A DNA stretch of 64,000 nt, from contig OY751493.1 in the NCBI GenBank assembly GCA_963565915.1, positions 2,418,001 through 2,482,000 of the forward strand, written 5' to 3'. The notes beneath the pieces were generated by a model. The model searched no databases. It saw only the letters and a list, made by a program, of their open reading frames with translations, and was not told the DNA's origin. This document shows positions 53,442-62,401 of the stretch, one piece after another. Origin of the DNA: Entoloma clypeatum. Lineage: Eukaryota > Basidiomycota > Agaricomycetes > Agaricales > Entolomataceae. A program made the position numbers and the translations under genes. Numbering within the stretch: the stretch's first letter is position 1; every line of letters begins with the position of its first letter.

Positions 53442-54194
53442 TTATCTCCGCACACCTCCGATGTTTTTCATACCACCTCCGCACATCTCTGGTGTTTTCT
53501 GTCATGTTCTCTTGTGTCTTAAGATAGATGTCGGGACGTCTATCCTAAGGGGGAAATAGTCACCCAGTGAAAGCACCACTTACTCCCTTCATCACCTCCG
53601 ACATTGGCCTCATCCAATCACCATTTCCGACCTTTTGGACATCTCCTCCAGTCAGAATGGAGTCCATCCTGACACTGTTGACCAGTTTCCTCCATTCATC
53701 CATTACAACTCCGCATTTTCAGCCATTGCCTCCTTGACCTCCGACATGTCTGCTCCGCTTCAGTCATCTTCGATGTTTTTGACATTTGTCAACTATTAGA
53801 ACCAAAAGGTTTTGTTCTCTCTGCAACCGCCTCCTCTGGCTTATTCAACACTTTCTCACTTGAATCTATCTCCGACCTCTCCGCTTTTTCTGACTCCTCC
53901 AACTTCATCTAACAAAAGAAAATCATATAGTACACATGGAACTGTGTCTTCCGACACATCCTCTGATCCCATTTCTACAGCCTTCCCCTTGCCCTTGATC
54001 TTCACCATGTTCCAACCACCTCTGACCTCCGCACCTCTGACCCTCCGCACCTCCGACCTCCTCCAATTCTTGGCCCTTGAGCAGCCAAGTATAAAGGGCC
54101 TTACAATGTGGAGTGGTGACATTTCTCTAGGGTAACATGCGATTATATGGTATATCCTATGGGCCTCATGGGTTCGGCCCTAAGGGGGAAATAC
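53442..54194 (+). other. D internal region, right part
   Basis: Non-coding. Contains a near-perfect inverted repeat at 53,518-53,549 (CTTAAGATAGATGTC against CTTAGGATAGACGTC) and two copies of a polypurine tract with context CCTAAGGGGGAAATA, at about 53,544 and beside the 3' LTR at about 54,179. Confidence 0.65.
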
Positions 54195-54952
54195 TGTTAT
54201 ATACCATTCTAGCTCCAACAACCTCCGATCATCTCCAATCAATTCCGATCAATTCTGATCAATTCCGCTCCAATGATCTCCAATCAATTCCGATATTCCG
54301 GACATCCGTTACCTCCGCATCTCCGCACATTGCCATCGTGCATTTCATATTCATAACTCCATGCCTTTATGCATTTCATATTCATATTCCCGTTTACTTA
54401 TGCATCGCCTTTTCCGCATGGTCTGTTGACTGACATCTCCGATGTTCATTACAGTCGCTGGCAACTTACACCACAACTCCGGACCTACTCCGACCATCTC
54501 CGTAAAGTAATCACATTTAGATATTTAAGCTCATACCATACCTGTAGTTCCTGAGTTCGAATATCAACCAAGTTCACTCCTCTACTCTCAGTCCATGCCA
54601 GAGATCCTCGCTGTGGTACAATACGCCGACAACATCCTCATCTACTGCTCTTCCTCCATTGTTACCCTTTGACGAGCTCAGTACTGTGTCCGAGTCACAA
54701 CTCTGACGTCATCCGACCACTTCCACGTCAATGTGTCTCTCACCGAGATCTCTCCAAGGATCTCCACACCTCCAACCTCTCCTCCGACCTCCTGAAATTG
54801 GGACACCTTATCCAACAAACGGCGGCGCAACACATACGTTGAAGCCACGTCCCTCCCCTTCGTTGTTCCTCCGCATTTCCGGAGTTCCGCTCCAGTCCCA
54901 GTCCGACCTCCGACGGACTCCGATGAAGCTCCGATGTTTCACCTACTTAACA
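54195..54952 (+). repeat. 3' LTR of D
   Basis: 758 bp; longer than the 5' LTR mainly through a duplicated GCATTTCATATTCATA stretch near 54,345-54,385. Carries VVQYADNILIYCSS in one frame. Followed by TACAC. Confidence 0.9.
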
Positions 54953-54991
54953 TACACAAAGATTACAAGATGCTCTGACATAAGATGAAGA

Positions 54992-55340
54992 TAATGATGT
55001 ATCCGACGTAGGCAGCCCAAAGGGCGCTCAAGACGTAGCGGTACGAAGGCATAGTGGAAGCTCAACTAACCTGGTTAAGAGTAACTAAAGAGAATCTAGA
55101 AGCTATACTAGCTTGTTAGTTAACTCAAAGAACTGGGGTGTTCAAGAAGTTAGGATTCATCGTACTAAATACATGGGTATTTATACTAATCCAATATGCG
55201 CACGGACCATTGTACAAACAATACATAAACAAGTCATGCGTCCGTGGTTGTACCATAAACTCACATATATGGTAATAGTGACTTATAGTCACTTTCTGTG
55301 ACAAGCACATGGTGCGACATATCTGGCGATATGTTCAACA
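54992..55340 (-). repeat. 3' LTR of CopF
   Basis: Adjacent to a polypurine tract on the minus strand (GAGGGGGAG, 55,341-55,349). Confidence 0.93.
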
Positions 55341-55347
55341 CTCCCCC

Positions 55348-58300
55348 TCACTTAGAATCCCGGGTAGGTTTCGTAAGTGGAGTATAAGGCTCTTTAAACT
55401 CCATTCGGAGTAGAGCGCGGAATTTCTCAAATTCCTGGCGACCAAGTGGCTTGGTAAACATATCAGCCGGATTCTCTGTTCCCGGAACGAACCGTGGTTC
55501 GATCAATCCATCTTGAACTCTATCGTGTATAGCAAAGTGATGGATTGCTATATGTTTGGTTCTGCCTTCAGTGACTGGGTTTTGCGCATTGAAAATCGTG
55601 CCTTGGTTATCTACATGGAACGGCATTTTGGTAATGTCCTGTAGTCCAAGCTCTTTGAAGAGATGAGTAACCCATTCGCACTCCCGCGAACATTCACTGG
55701 CAGCAACCATTTCCACCTCAGTGGACGAATGTGCCACTGTCTTTTGCTTGCGACTTTTCCAAAGAACAAGTCCTCCTGCAAGCTTAAGGAAATATCCCGA
55801 TTGGGATTTTCTATCAGATGGGTCTGATGCCCAGTCTGAATCTGTCCATGCTTCAAAGGAAGCTTTGGATCGACCATCATAGATTATAGAATAGTCTTGA
55901 GTACCGACAAGATATCTGATAATCCATAGAGCGTATTTCTCATGCTCTTTGGAAGGGTTTGCAGACATTTGTGACATTTTTGCAACTGCAAAAGCAATGT
56001 CCGGTCTCGTTCCAATGGACAAGTACAACAACGATCCAATGATCATTTGGTACCTTGTTTTGAGTGTGGGATCCACCTCCCCCTCATTTGGTGCAGGGTA
56101 ATAACCCTTTGGGAGTGGAGTGTCAGCAGCCTTTGCATTTTCTAAGCCAAAGCGCTTAATGATCTTTTTCAGGTATTCTGACTGATCGATTGTTACGATC
56201 TGCTTTTTCGAATCTTGTTGTATTCTCATACGCAAGAATTCTTTAGCAATACCAAGATCACGACTTTCCCATTTATTTTTAAAGTCAGATTTTATCTTGC
56301 GAACAAGATCTGGGTTTGATCCCATGAACAGGCCGTCATCAACATAGATCAAAGCGATTATCAAATCACCTGATTGTTTGTTGTGGTAAACAAAGACGCC
56401 TGAGTCAGTTCTACATCGAGTAAAACCTAGCTTCTCCATTGATGCATTGAGCGCGATCCACCACGCTCTCGCAGCCTGTTTTAGGCCATAGAGTGCTTTT
56501 AATAAACGGATGACCTTCCGTTCTTGGCCTTTGACAACAAAGCCTTCGGGTTGATTCATATAGATTTCCTCATCGAGCTCTCCATAGAGAAAAGCTGATT
56601 TGACATCTACTCCCTCAATCACCCATCCTTCAAGCGCGGCTACGGCGAAGAGGATTTGGATAGTCTCGAAACATATCACAGGTGAGAAGATCTCATCAAA
56701 ATCGATACCCTCGATTTGTGAGAAACCCTTGGCAACGAGTCGTGCCTTCTTTCGTCCGTCAGTTTTGACGTCGAATACCCATCGATTTCTGATGGTTTTA
56801 CGACCTTTAGGTAGGTCAACCAACTTAAAGACATTGCGCTTCCGGAGGGCTTCTAGTTCCTCATGGCATGCTGCTTTCCATTCAAGCTTTTCCTTTTCAG
56901 GTAGCTTATTTATGTCCTTCATTTGCCAAGACTTTGGGTCTTGTGGAATTTCGTCATATGCAGGGATTGCTTTAGATAGCAAGTGCGCAAGCATTTGTGA
57001 CTGTCCTCCCCCTTCCCTAATATAGAGTAATTCCTCCATATCTATATCCGGATTCGGATTGGAATTGTTCTGATACATCTGAGGATCAGCGGAGCTAGTT
57101 GATGGAACAGCGCCAGATTGCTGGGGTCTGGTCTCCGATCGGGGATTATAGGCATATCGCCGCGAATCCTCCTGAACGGTTCTGCTCCAATCACGCTGAT
57201 TTTGACGCAAGGCCTCAGCCGGGTTGTTCCCGTAAACATTTCCAGGACGCTGGGGTATAACCCGAGTACGACGAGGACGATCAGTCTGTGGGCGATAATC
57301 GCCTGGTAAGGTACGATCATTGTTTGGTGCATCTATGCGCACACGTTTCCCTGGATTGCGAGTCCGGGGAACCCACTGCTGATTCTCAGCGGTGTCCTGT
57401 CTGTTTGTTCCATCAGAAGTCTGATTGGAACCTTCGGGAAGCTGACCAGTTTGGTCGCTATTTGTATCAGGGAGGTTATGATTGTCATCATGGGTTCCTG
57501 GATTAGACGGGTAATGTGAACCGCCAGGACCATGTGCATCATTGTTTTCCGAATGGAAATCGTCGGTTGGTAAATCAGACGGGCCATCATGTCCATTTGC
57601 ATCATCGTTTCCCATATCGTCTGATGTTGGATCATGGTATTGTGTTATCGAAGGTATTTTGTTCAATGTAGAACATTTTGGGAACAGCTGTTCATCAAAC
57701 ATTGCTGTGACACCTATGAAGACTACGTTGTTTGGGATCCGCATAAACCGGTAACCTTTAGTTCCAGTTTTAAATCCAATGAAAATCATCAGCTCGGATT
57801 TAGCGGTGGTAGTACGAATTTCTTTTGGAAGAAAGACGTAAGCTCCACACCCAAAAACGTGTAGGTTCGACACATCAGGCTTTTCCTTTTTAAGGGACTC
57901 ATACGGAGTAAGCCATCCATGTCTTTTCAATGGAGTTCGGTTATACAAGTGAAGTGCATGTTCTACCGCAAATTGAATCCATATTTTGGGTAGGCAAGCA
58001 TCATGCAACATAGCAAGTGCTTTATCCATTAAAGTTCTGTTGAAACGTTCCGCTCGACCGTTTTGTTGTGGCTGGTGCGGCACAGTAACTTCACCCTGGA
58101 TTCCCATCTCACGCATATCTGCTTGGAAAGGGACAAACTCACCGCCGCCATCAAAACGCCAAGTTTTAATTGTCGTATTGAATTGGTTTTTAACCATGGC
58201 ATTAAAATCACGAAGTGCAGAGTGTGCATCAGATTTTAGTCTCAATAAAGAGATCCAGGCGTGTGATGTGTAGTCATCAACAAAGCTGATATAATAATTA

Positions 58301-58692
58301 TATTTGCCATAAGTCGCCTTCTTGAATTGCTTTAAATCCGAATGGATTAGCTCAAGAGGTGCTTTAGCGCGTGTCTGAGATGGTGGGAAAGATTTTGAAG
58401 GCATCTTTCCAAGAGCGCATCCTTTGCAGGGTCGCTCAGTGGACGGTTTGTCCACTCCATTGAAACCTTTGACATGTTTAGAAGCATGTCGTAGTACTTC
58501 ATGTGAAGGGTGTCCGAATCGCTTGTGCCAGGTGTCATAATCAACAGATTGTGAGACACTAAGGCTAACCAAGTGTATTCGTTCCTCTTTAATGATCGTG
58601 GCATTTAGCCAATAAATCGATTCATTTGCCTTATGAGGATAACACATAAACAAAGGAAGACCTGAATTGGTCTTTAGCGCGATCGAACCAAA
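55348..58692 (-). CDS. CopF Pol (integrase, RT, RNase H)
   Basis: Same frame as the upstream gag-protease ORF, following a UGA. Integrase zinc (WHKRFGHPSHEVLRH, CKGCALGKMP), core (HSDLKQFKK, FVDDYTSHAW, WRFDGGGEFV, QPQQNGRAERFNR), a long hydrophilic spacer rich in Asn, Asp and Pro, RT (DVKSAFLYGELDEEIYMNQP, catalytic IYVDDGLFMG at about 56,345), RNase H (WTDSDWASDPSDRKSQSG, HSSTEVEMVAASE, NPADMFTKPLG). No other break. Translation would need UGA readthrough, or this copy carries a single recent nonsense change. Confidence 0.92.
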   Translation of the reverse strand, partial: FGSIALKTNSGLPLFMCYPHKANESIYWLNATIIKEERIHLVSLSVSQSVDYDTWHKRFGHPSHEVLRHASKHVKGFNGVDKPSTERPCKGCALGKMPSKSFPPSQTRAKAPLELIHSDLKQFKKATYGKYNYYISFVDDYTSHAWISLLRLKSDAHSALRDFNAMVKNQFNTTIKTWRFDGGGEFVPFQADMREMGIQGEVTVPHQPQQNGRAERFNRTLMDKALAMLHDACLPKIWIQFAVEHALHLYNRTPLKRHGWLTPYESLKKEKPDVSNLHVFGCGAYVFLPKEIRTTTAKSELMIFIGFKTGTKGYRFMRIPNNVVFIGVTAMFDEQLFPKCSTLNKIPSITQYHDPTSDDMGNDDANGHDGPSDLPTDDFHSENNDAHGPGGSHYPSNPGTHDDNHNLPDTNSDQTGQLPEGSNQTSDGTNRQDTAENQQWVPRTRNPGKRVRIDAPNNDRTLPGDYRPQTDRPRRTRVIPQRPGNVYGNNPAEALRQNQRDWSRTVQEDSRRYAYNPRSETRPQQSGAVPSTSSADPQMYQNNSNPNPDIDMEELLYIREGGGQSQMLAHLLSKAIPAYDEIPQDPKSWQMKDINKLPEKEKLEWKAACHEELEALRKRNVFKLVDLPKGRKTIRNRWVFDVKTDGRKKARLVAKGFSQIEGIDFDEIFSPVICFETIQILFAVAALEGWVIEGVDVKSAFLYGELDEEIYMNQPEGFVVKGQERKVIRLLKALYGLKQAARAWWIALNASMEKLGFTRCRTDSGVFVYHNKQSGDLIIALIYVDDGLFMGSNPDLVRKIKSDFKNKWESRDLGIAKEFLRMRIQQDSKKQIVTIDQSEYLKKIIKRFGLENAKAADTPLPKGYYPAPNEGEVDPTLKTRYQMIIGSLLYLSIGTRPDIAFAVAKMSQMSANPSKEHEKYALWIIRYLVGTQDYSIIYDGRSKASFEAWTDSDWASDPSDRKSQSGYFLKLAGGLVLWKSRKQKTVAHSSTEVEMVAASECSRECEWVTHLFKELGLQDITKMPFHVDNQGTIFNAQNPVTEGRTKHIAIHHFAIHDRVQDGLIEPRFVPGTENPADMFTKPLGRQEFEKFRALLRMEFKEPYTPLTKPTRDSK

Positions 58693-60531
58693 TCATCCGC
58701 TAATTTCATTTCCTTGTTTAAGAATCTCGCCTACAGATAAAAGACGAACGTCTAAATCTGGTATATAATAAACGGGTGATAGACGAGTTATTTTATTTTG
58801 TTCTCGCCCGTTTTTCTTGATGGTGTGATTAATCAACACCGTTCCTTGTCCAAGGATCTGAATAGTGTGACCTTTCTGTGCAATTTGCACAGATTGACGA
58901 TCTTTTAGTGGGGTATACTCAATAAAATCATTGATATCATAAGTAAAGTGCAATGATGCACCTGAATCAAGAATCCAATTGGATTGATTCTGTTTCTTAC
59001 ATTCAGCACAATTCGCATAATGAGAATTTATTTGCGCTATAAGTGCGTGTACAGCAGGTGATATAAATGCATTGGACCGTCGTCCATTCACTCGTCTCCA
59101 AAGAGGCTTCTGTGAAGTATTTGTTAACTGCATTGTACGTGCTTTTGAATGTGAAACATACCCCATGTCGTCGTTGTTTCCATCACCACGGGAAACTTCA
59201 TACTCCATATAATCGTTGACATATCCTTCATCGTAATAGCCCCTTATGGTGGGGGCTATGTCTTCTGTCTCCATCTCATCGGCCCAACTGATTCTACTCG
59301 GCGTTTCTTCGAAAACCGGAATGCGGTGATTCCGGGGGTCCATTGTCGGAGGCGCTGAGAGCAGCCTTGACGTTGCAGCTTCATTACGTTGAAGCGCAGG
59401 GACCTTGACGAGGCGAGTTAGATTCTGAGCTGTTGGAGGGACACCAATGCTGTTAGCCAGTGTGCGCGCTCCATCCAGGTCCGTGAAAGGGCCTGGGCCA
59501 GGAATGTTACCGATCGCAAGCGATTGGTTGTTCCTTATCCTCCAGTCGGTGGATGATGAGGGGTGCGGAGTGAAGATAGACCCATTTCCGTAAATGACCG
59601 TGCTGGGTAAGGTCTGGATTGGAAGCTGCCCATCAGGGGCACTATCCATGGCAGAGGAGGCAAAATGCGCCTTCTCTTTACCTTTCCAGGGTCCTTTACC
59701 CTTGGTCTTCCCGGCAGAAGTTCCTCGTCCCTTGCCCTTCCAGGGCTTGGAGTGCTGATGCGAATGCTGCTGGTTAGCAGCTGGTCCTTCCGAAGATCCC
59801 TGAGAGGGTCCAGTGCGAGGCTGGTACTTCGGGGGGTTGGGACGAGCGCGTTTTACCGCAGAGATCTTATTCGCGTGAGCGCTTCCTTGGGACTGTGGAG
59901 CGTGCGGGTTTTTACGGAAGTATTCCGAGCGTACTTGCTCGATTACCTTCCCGATTTCGAGTACTGTGGACTGATTGCCGCCAGGCGCCACATAGTGCAC
60001 CGCATCAAAGAGGATACTGTGTACTAGACCATCATAGCCCTGAGGCAGTCCATTCAGGATCATCATGATCCGGACGAACTTTGGGATGTCTATATGGTTG
60101 TGCTCGAGTCGTTGGAAAAGGGTCTGCATCTTATCGATGCCAGATAAAGGATCGGCGGGAGAAAGAGAGGTGCGGAGGAGTTGCTGGAAATCAGCAAAAA
60201 CGGTGGACGGGCCGACCGTGGACAGTTTAGTGGCGATCAGGTCCCACATCTCCTTGGAGGTTTTAGCTCCCTTGATGTGATGGACGAGAGAGTCCGAAAT
60301 GGACATCTGAATTAGGCCTTGGGCCTGATCGTCCTGCTCATGCCAAGTGTTTAACTTGTCTTGGAAATCTGTCTCTTTAGGATCACCCGGGATTTTCTTA
60401 TCGCCGGTGACGATCCTCCACACTTTAGCTGCCTTTAGGTAGGCGCTCATCTTCTCCTGATAGATGGAGAAGTTTGTGGTGGTGAGCTTGGGAACGGAGG
60501 AAGCGAGGTCGAGTTTTGAGTTTGAAGACAT
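58693..60531 (-). CDS. CopF Gag-protease, 612 aa to UGA
   Basis: Start at ATG 60531 (MSSNSKLDLASSVPKL). Copia-type Gag (NFSIYQEKMSAYLKAAKVWR, KTSKEMWDLIATKL), Gly/Lys/Pro-rich region (GKGRGTSAGKTKGKGPWKG) instead of a CCHC knuckle, protease (WILDSGASLHFTYD, about residue 523), ending GNEISG then UGA at 58,693-58,695 and at once FGSIALKTNSG in the same frame. Confidence 0.92.
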   Translation of the reverse strand: MSSNSKLDLASSVPKLTTTNFSIYQEKMSAYLKAAKVWRIVTGDKKIPGDPKETDFQDKLNTWHEQDDQAQGLIQMSISDSLVHHIKGAKTSKEMWDLIATKLSTVGPSTVFADFQQLLRTSLSPADPLSGIDKMQTLFQRLEHNHIDIPKFVRIMMILNGLPQGYDGLVHSILFDAVHYVAPGGNQSTVLEIGKVIEQVRSEYFRKNPHAPQSQGSAHANKISAVKRARPNPPKYQPRTGPSQGSSEGPAANQQHSHQHSKPWKGKGRGTSAGKTKGKGPWKGKEKAHFASSAMDSAPDGQLPIQTLPSTVIYGNGSIFTPHPSSSTDWRIRNNQSLAIGNIPGPGPFTDLDGARTLANSIGVPPTAQNLTRLVKVPALQRNEAATSRLLSAPPTMDPRNHRIPVFEETPSRISWADEMETEDIAPTIRGYYDEGYVNDYMEYEVSRGDGNNDDMGYVSHSKARTMQLTNTSQKPLWRRVNGRRSNAFISPAVHALIAQINSHYANCAECKKQNQSNWILDSGASLHFTYDINDFIEYTPLKDRQSVQIAQKGHTIQILGQGTVLINHTIKKNGREQNKITRLSPVYYIPDLDVRLLSVGEILKQGNEISG

Positions 60532-60620
60532 GATGATGCTGCGAAACATAAATAGAATCAGCATATGAAATATCGAAAAAGCGCATCAGAAAATAAATAG
60601 ACGAGCTGCCTTGTCGATCA

Positions 60621-61457
60621 TCATTCTTCGTTCTCTGTTTGGTCTAGTGGTAGCATATGAAATGCCATCACTAGTTCTACCCAATCGTCATGTGCGCCCT
60701 GAGTGCTGTGTTGCCCACAGGTGCAAGACCCTCCCTGAATAGGGAGCATGACTTCATTCACTCTGTTCGCCGCCTCAATTAAGGGGTCATTATCCGGCAA
60801 CCGAATTTGTCGGGCCGGAGGCGAAAGAGGAGGTGCCCTGTGTGCTTCAGGGATGGTCCCATCATCAACATATACGGGCGGAGGATCCGTGGGATCTCCA
60901 TCTTGGGTAGGTACCGCAACAGGTACCTCAGTACGGCGATTACGCCGTCTGCGGTTTAGAACTCGGGTCCTGGCTGATCCTGCATCACACGTAGTACACG
61001 AGTAGTCAAAAGTGGTGTTGTCTATGCAATGCCTTGGGCAATGCTGACTGTCAACAACAAGTTGCCGACACACCCCGCATCGTGCAACGATGCGTCCATT
61101 GTCATCAAGACCTGAAGGGACTGAGCCCTGTGCCGTTGGCACCATATGGACTTGCTCTCGTGATACAATCATTGTAACAGGGATTCTCTCAAGCAATCGA
61201 TCAAGAATGGCCCATTGAAAGGTACATTCAATACCTCGAATGCTGCGAGGTTCACCGTTGAGGGAACCGTCGAGCTCGATGTATTCGATGCTGAGGAAAC
61301 CAGTCTCCAGGGTAGCATACAAAGCGGATGCTGCCAGTAATAGCGCAAAAGCTAAGATGTTTAGAGCATGCGGCGCTAGGGCCGGGGCCCATAACCTAAT
61401 GATGTATCCGACGTAGGCAGCCCAAAGGGCGCTCAAGACGTAGCGGTACGAAGGCAT
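60621..61457 (-). CDS. CopF leader ORF, 278 aa putative membrane/zinc protein
   Basis: Not recognised. ATG 61457 lies inside the 5' LTR and the frame runs through the primer site into the leader, ending about 90 nt before gag. Two likely membrane helices (VLSALWAAYVGYIIRLW and LNILAFALLLAASALYATL, residues about 7-52), a middle domain (IECTFQWAILDRLLERIPV), a cysteine cluster (CGVCRQL, HCPRHC, CTTC; residues about 128-160) that could bind zinc, a basic stretch RRRRNRRTE, a Pro/Asp-rich linker and a C-terminal CTCGQH. No such ORF in CopE. It could be an element protein or captured host sequence. Confidence 0.7.
   Translation of the reverse strand: MPSYRYVLSALWAAYVGYIIRLWAPALAPHALNILAFALLLAASALYATLETGFLSIEYIELDGSLNGEPRSIRGIECTFQWAILDRLLERIPVTMIVSREQVHMVPTAQGSVPSGLDDNGRIVARCGVCRQLVVDSQHCPRHCIDNTTFDYSCTTCDAGSARTRVLNRRRRNRRTEVPVAVPTQDGDPTDPPPVYVDDGTIPEAHRAPPLSPPARQIRLPDNDPLIEAANRVNEVMLPIQGGSCTCGQHSTQGAHDDWVELVMAFHMLPLDQTENEE
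61382..61396 (-). other. CopF primer binding site (initiator tRNA-Met, internal)
   Basis: Plus strand CCGGGGCCCATAACC directly adjoining the LTR, identical to the CopE site. Also encodes part of the leader ORF (RLWAP). Confidence 0.7.
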
Positions 61458-61745
61458 AGTGGAAGCTCAACTAACCTGGTTAAGAGTAACTAAAGAGAAT
61501 CTAGAAGCTATACTAGCTTGTTAGTTAACTCAAAGAACTGGGGTGTTCAAGAAGTTAGGATTCATCGTACTAAATACATGGGTATTTATACTAATCCAAT
61601 ATGCGCACGGACCATTGTACAAACAATACATAAACAAGTCATGCGTCCGTGGTTGTACCATAAACTCACATATATGGTAATAGTGACTTATAGTCACTTT
61701 CTGTGACAAGCACATGGTGCGACATATCTGGCGATATGTTCAACA
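61397..61745 (-). repeat. 5' LTR of CopF
   Basis: Coding-strand TATAAATA near 61,583 is the probable promoter; the leader ORF ATG is about 125 nt further on. Confidence 0.93.
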
Positions 61746-61750
61746 GAAGA

Positions 61751-62401
61751 TGCTTAAGATGCTCATTTTTCAGATGAAGATGCTAACTGGTACTGAAATG
61801 CTGATGTGGGATAATGGACACTTGGTGTCACATGTCACTCCCAATGAACACCCAGTCGTACTTCAACAAAATGTGGGGTTATAATAATATCAGGATCAAG
61901 GATAACTAACAGTAAAACTGAAGAGCCATGTGATCAATTACTTTACTAATGTGAATAATCTCTCTTTCTTTTTGGTCCCTCATGTTGTTGTGGTTCACCT
62001 TTGGAGCCAAACTCTAGATTTGTGGGAAATGTTCCACGGAAAAACGAGGATTAGCTACTAAATGTGTACGGCCAAACACAGACGATGTACCCCTGTAGCC
62101 AAACATCGTCTCGCAAGGCCTCCCGCGCTTCTCTTTACGACCTCGAGCTCTCCACGAGCCACGATCCGCACGACGACGACTGTTTGAACGTCTTTATTCT
62201 TCCTTCTATATCGTCCTTTTGGTCCATTTCTTGCGCCCGCCAACGCCATCCGTCCTTGTCTCTTGGTGGGGGCCACCTTGACATCCTTCCTGCTTCGATA
62301 TCCAAGTTTGACACTTTCTTTTGCACCCACTACGAACCTTTTCTGAGGTACATTGAAGCATTACCATTTATCCAACGGCCGCTCATAAACAAGGCTCAGA
62401 A
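61751..62401 (+). other. Intergenic, with a Gypsy RT relic, and upstream region of the Ras gene
   Basis: AAGATGC words near 61,748-61,790. 61,862-61,909 reads FNKMWGYNNIRIKDN then stop, a relic of the Gypsy RT motif (WGYNNVRIK), so an older element once sat here. 62,040-62,401 is the presumed promoter and 5' UTR; no clear TATA. Confidence 0.55.

Larger units (their letters stand above)
39128..54952 (+). mobile_element. Non-coding LTR element D (LARD-like)
   Basis: LTRs 39,128-39,861 and 54,195-54,952 flanked by TACAC (39,123-39,127; 54,953-54,957). Without nested B3 the internal region is about 1.27 kb and encodes no Gag or Pol, so it depends on proteins from another element. PPT AAGGGGGAAA precedes the 3' LTR. 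The sequence is saturated with CTCCGAC-like words. Confidence 0.88.
54992..61745 (-). mobile_element. Ty1/Copia element CopF, very recent
   Basis: LTRs 54,992-55,340 and 61,397-61,745 (349 bp each, no difference found by eye), TSD GAAGA (54,987-54,991; 61,746-61,750). LTR ends are TGTTGAAC and CATCATTA, so it is TG..TA rather than TG..CA. Carries a leader ORF, gag-protease, and integrase-RT-RNase H separated by one in-frame UGA. Confidence 0.95.

Noticed and set aside
54953..54991. Short gap between D and CopF as a gene or regulatory site
   Set aside because: Only 39 bp of host DNA; AAGATG-like words continue on the other side of CopF, consistent with an interrupted simple repeat.
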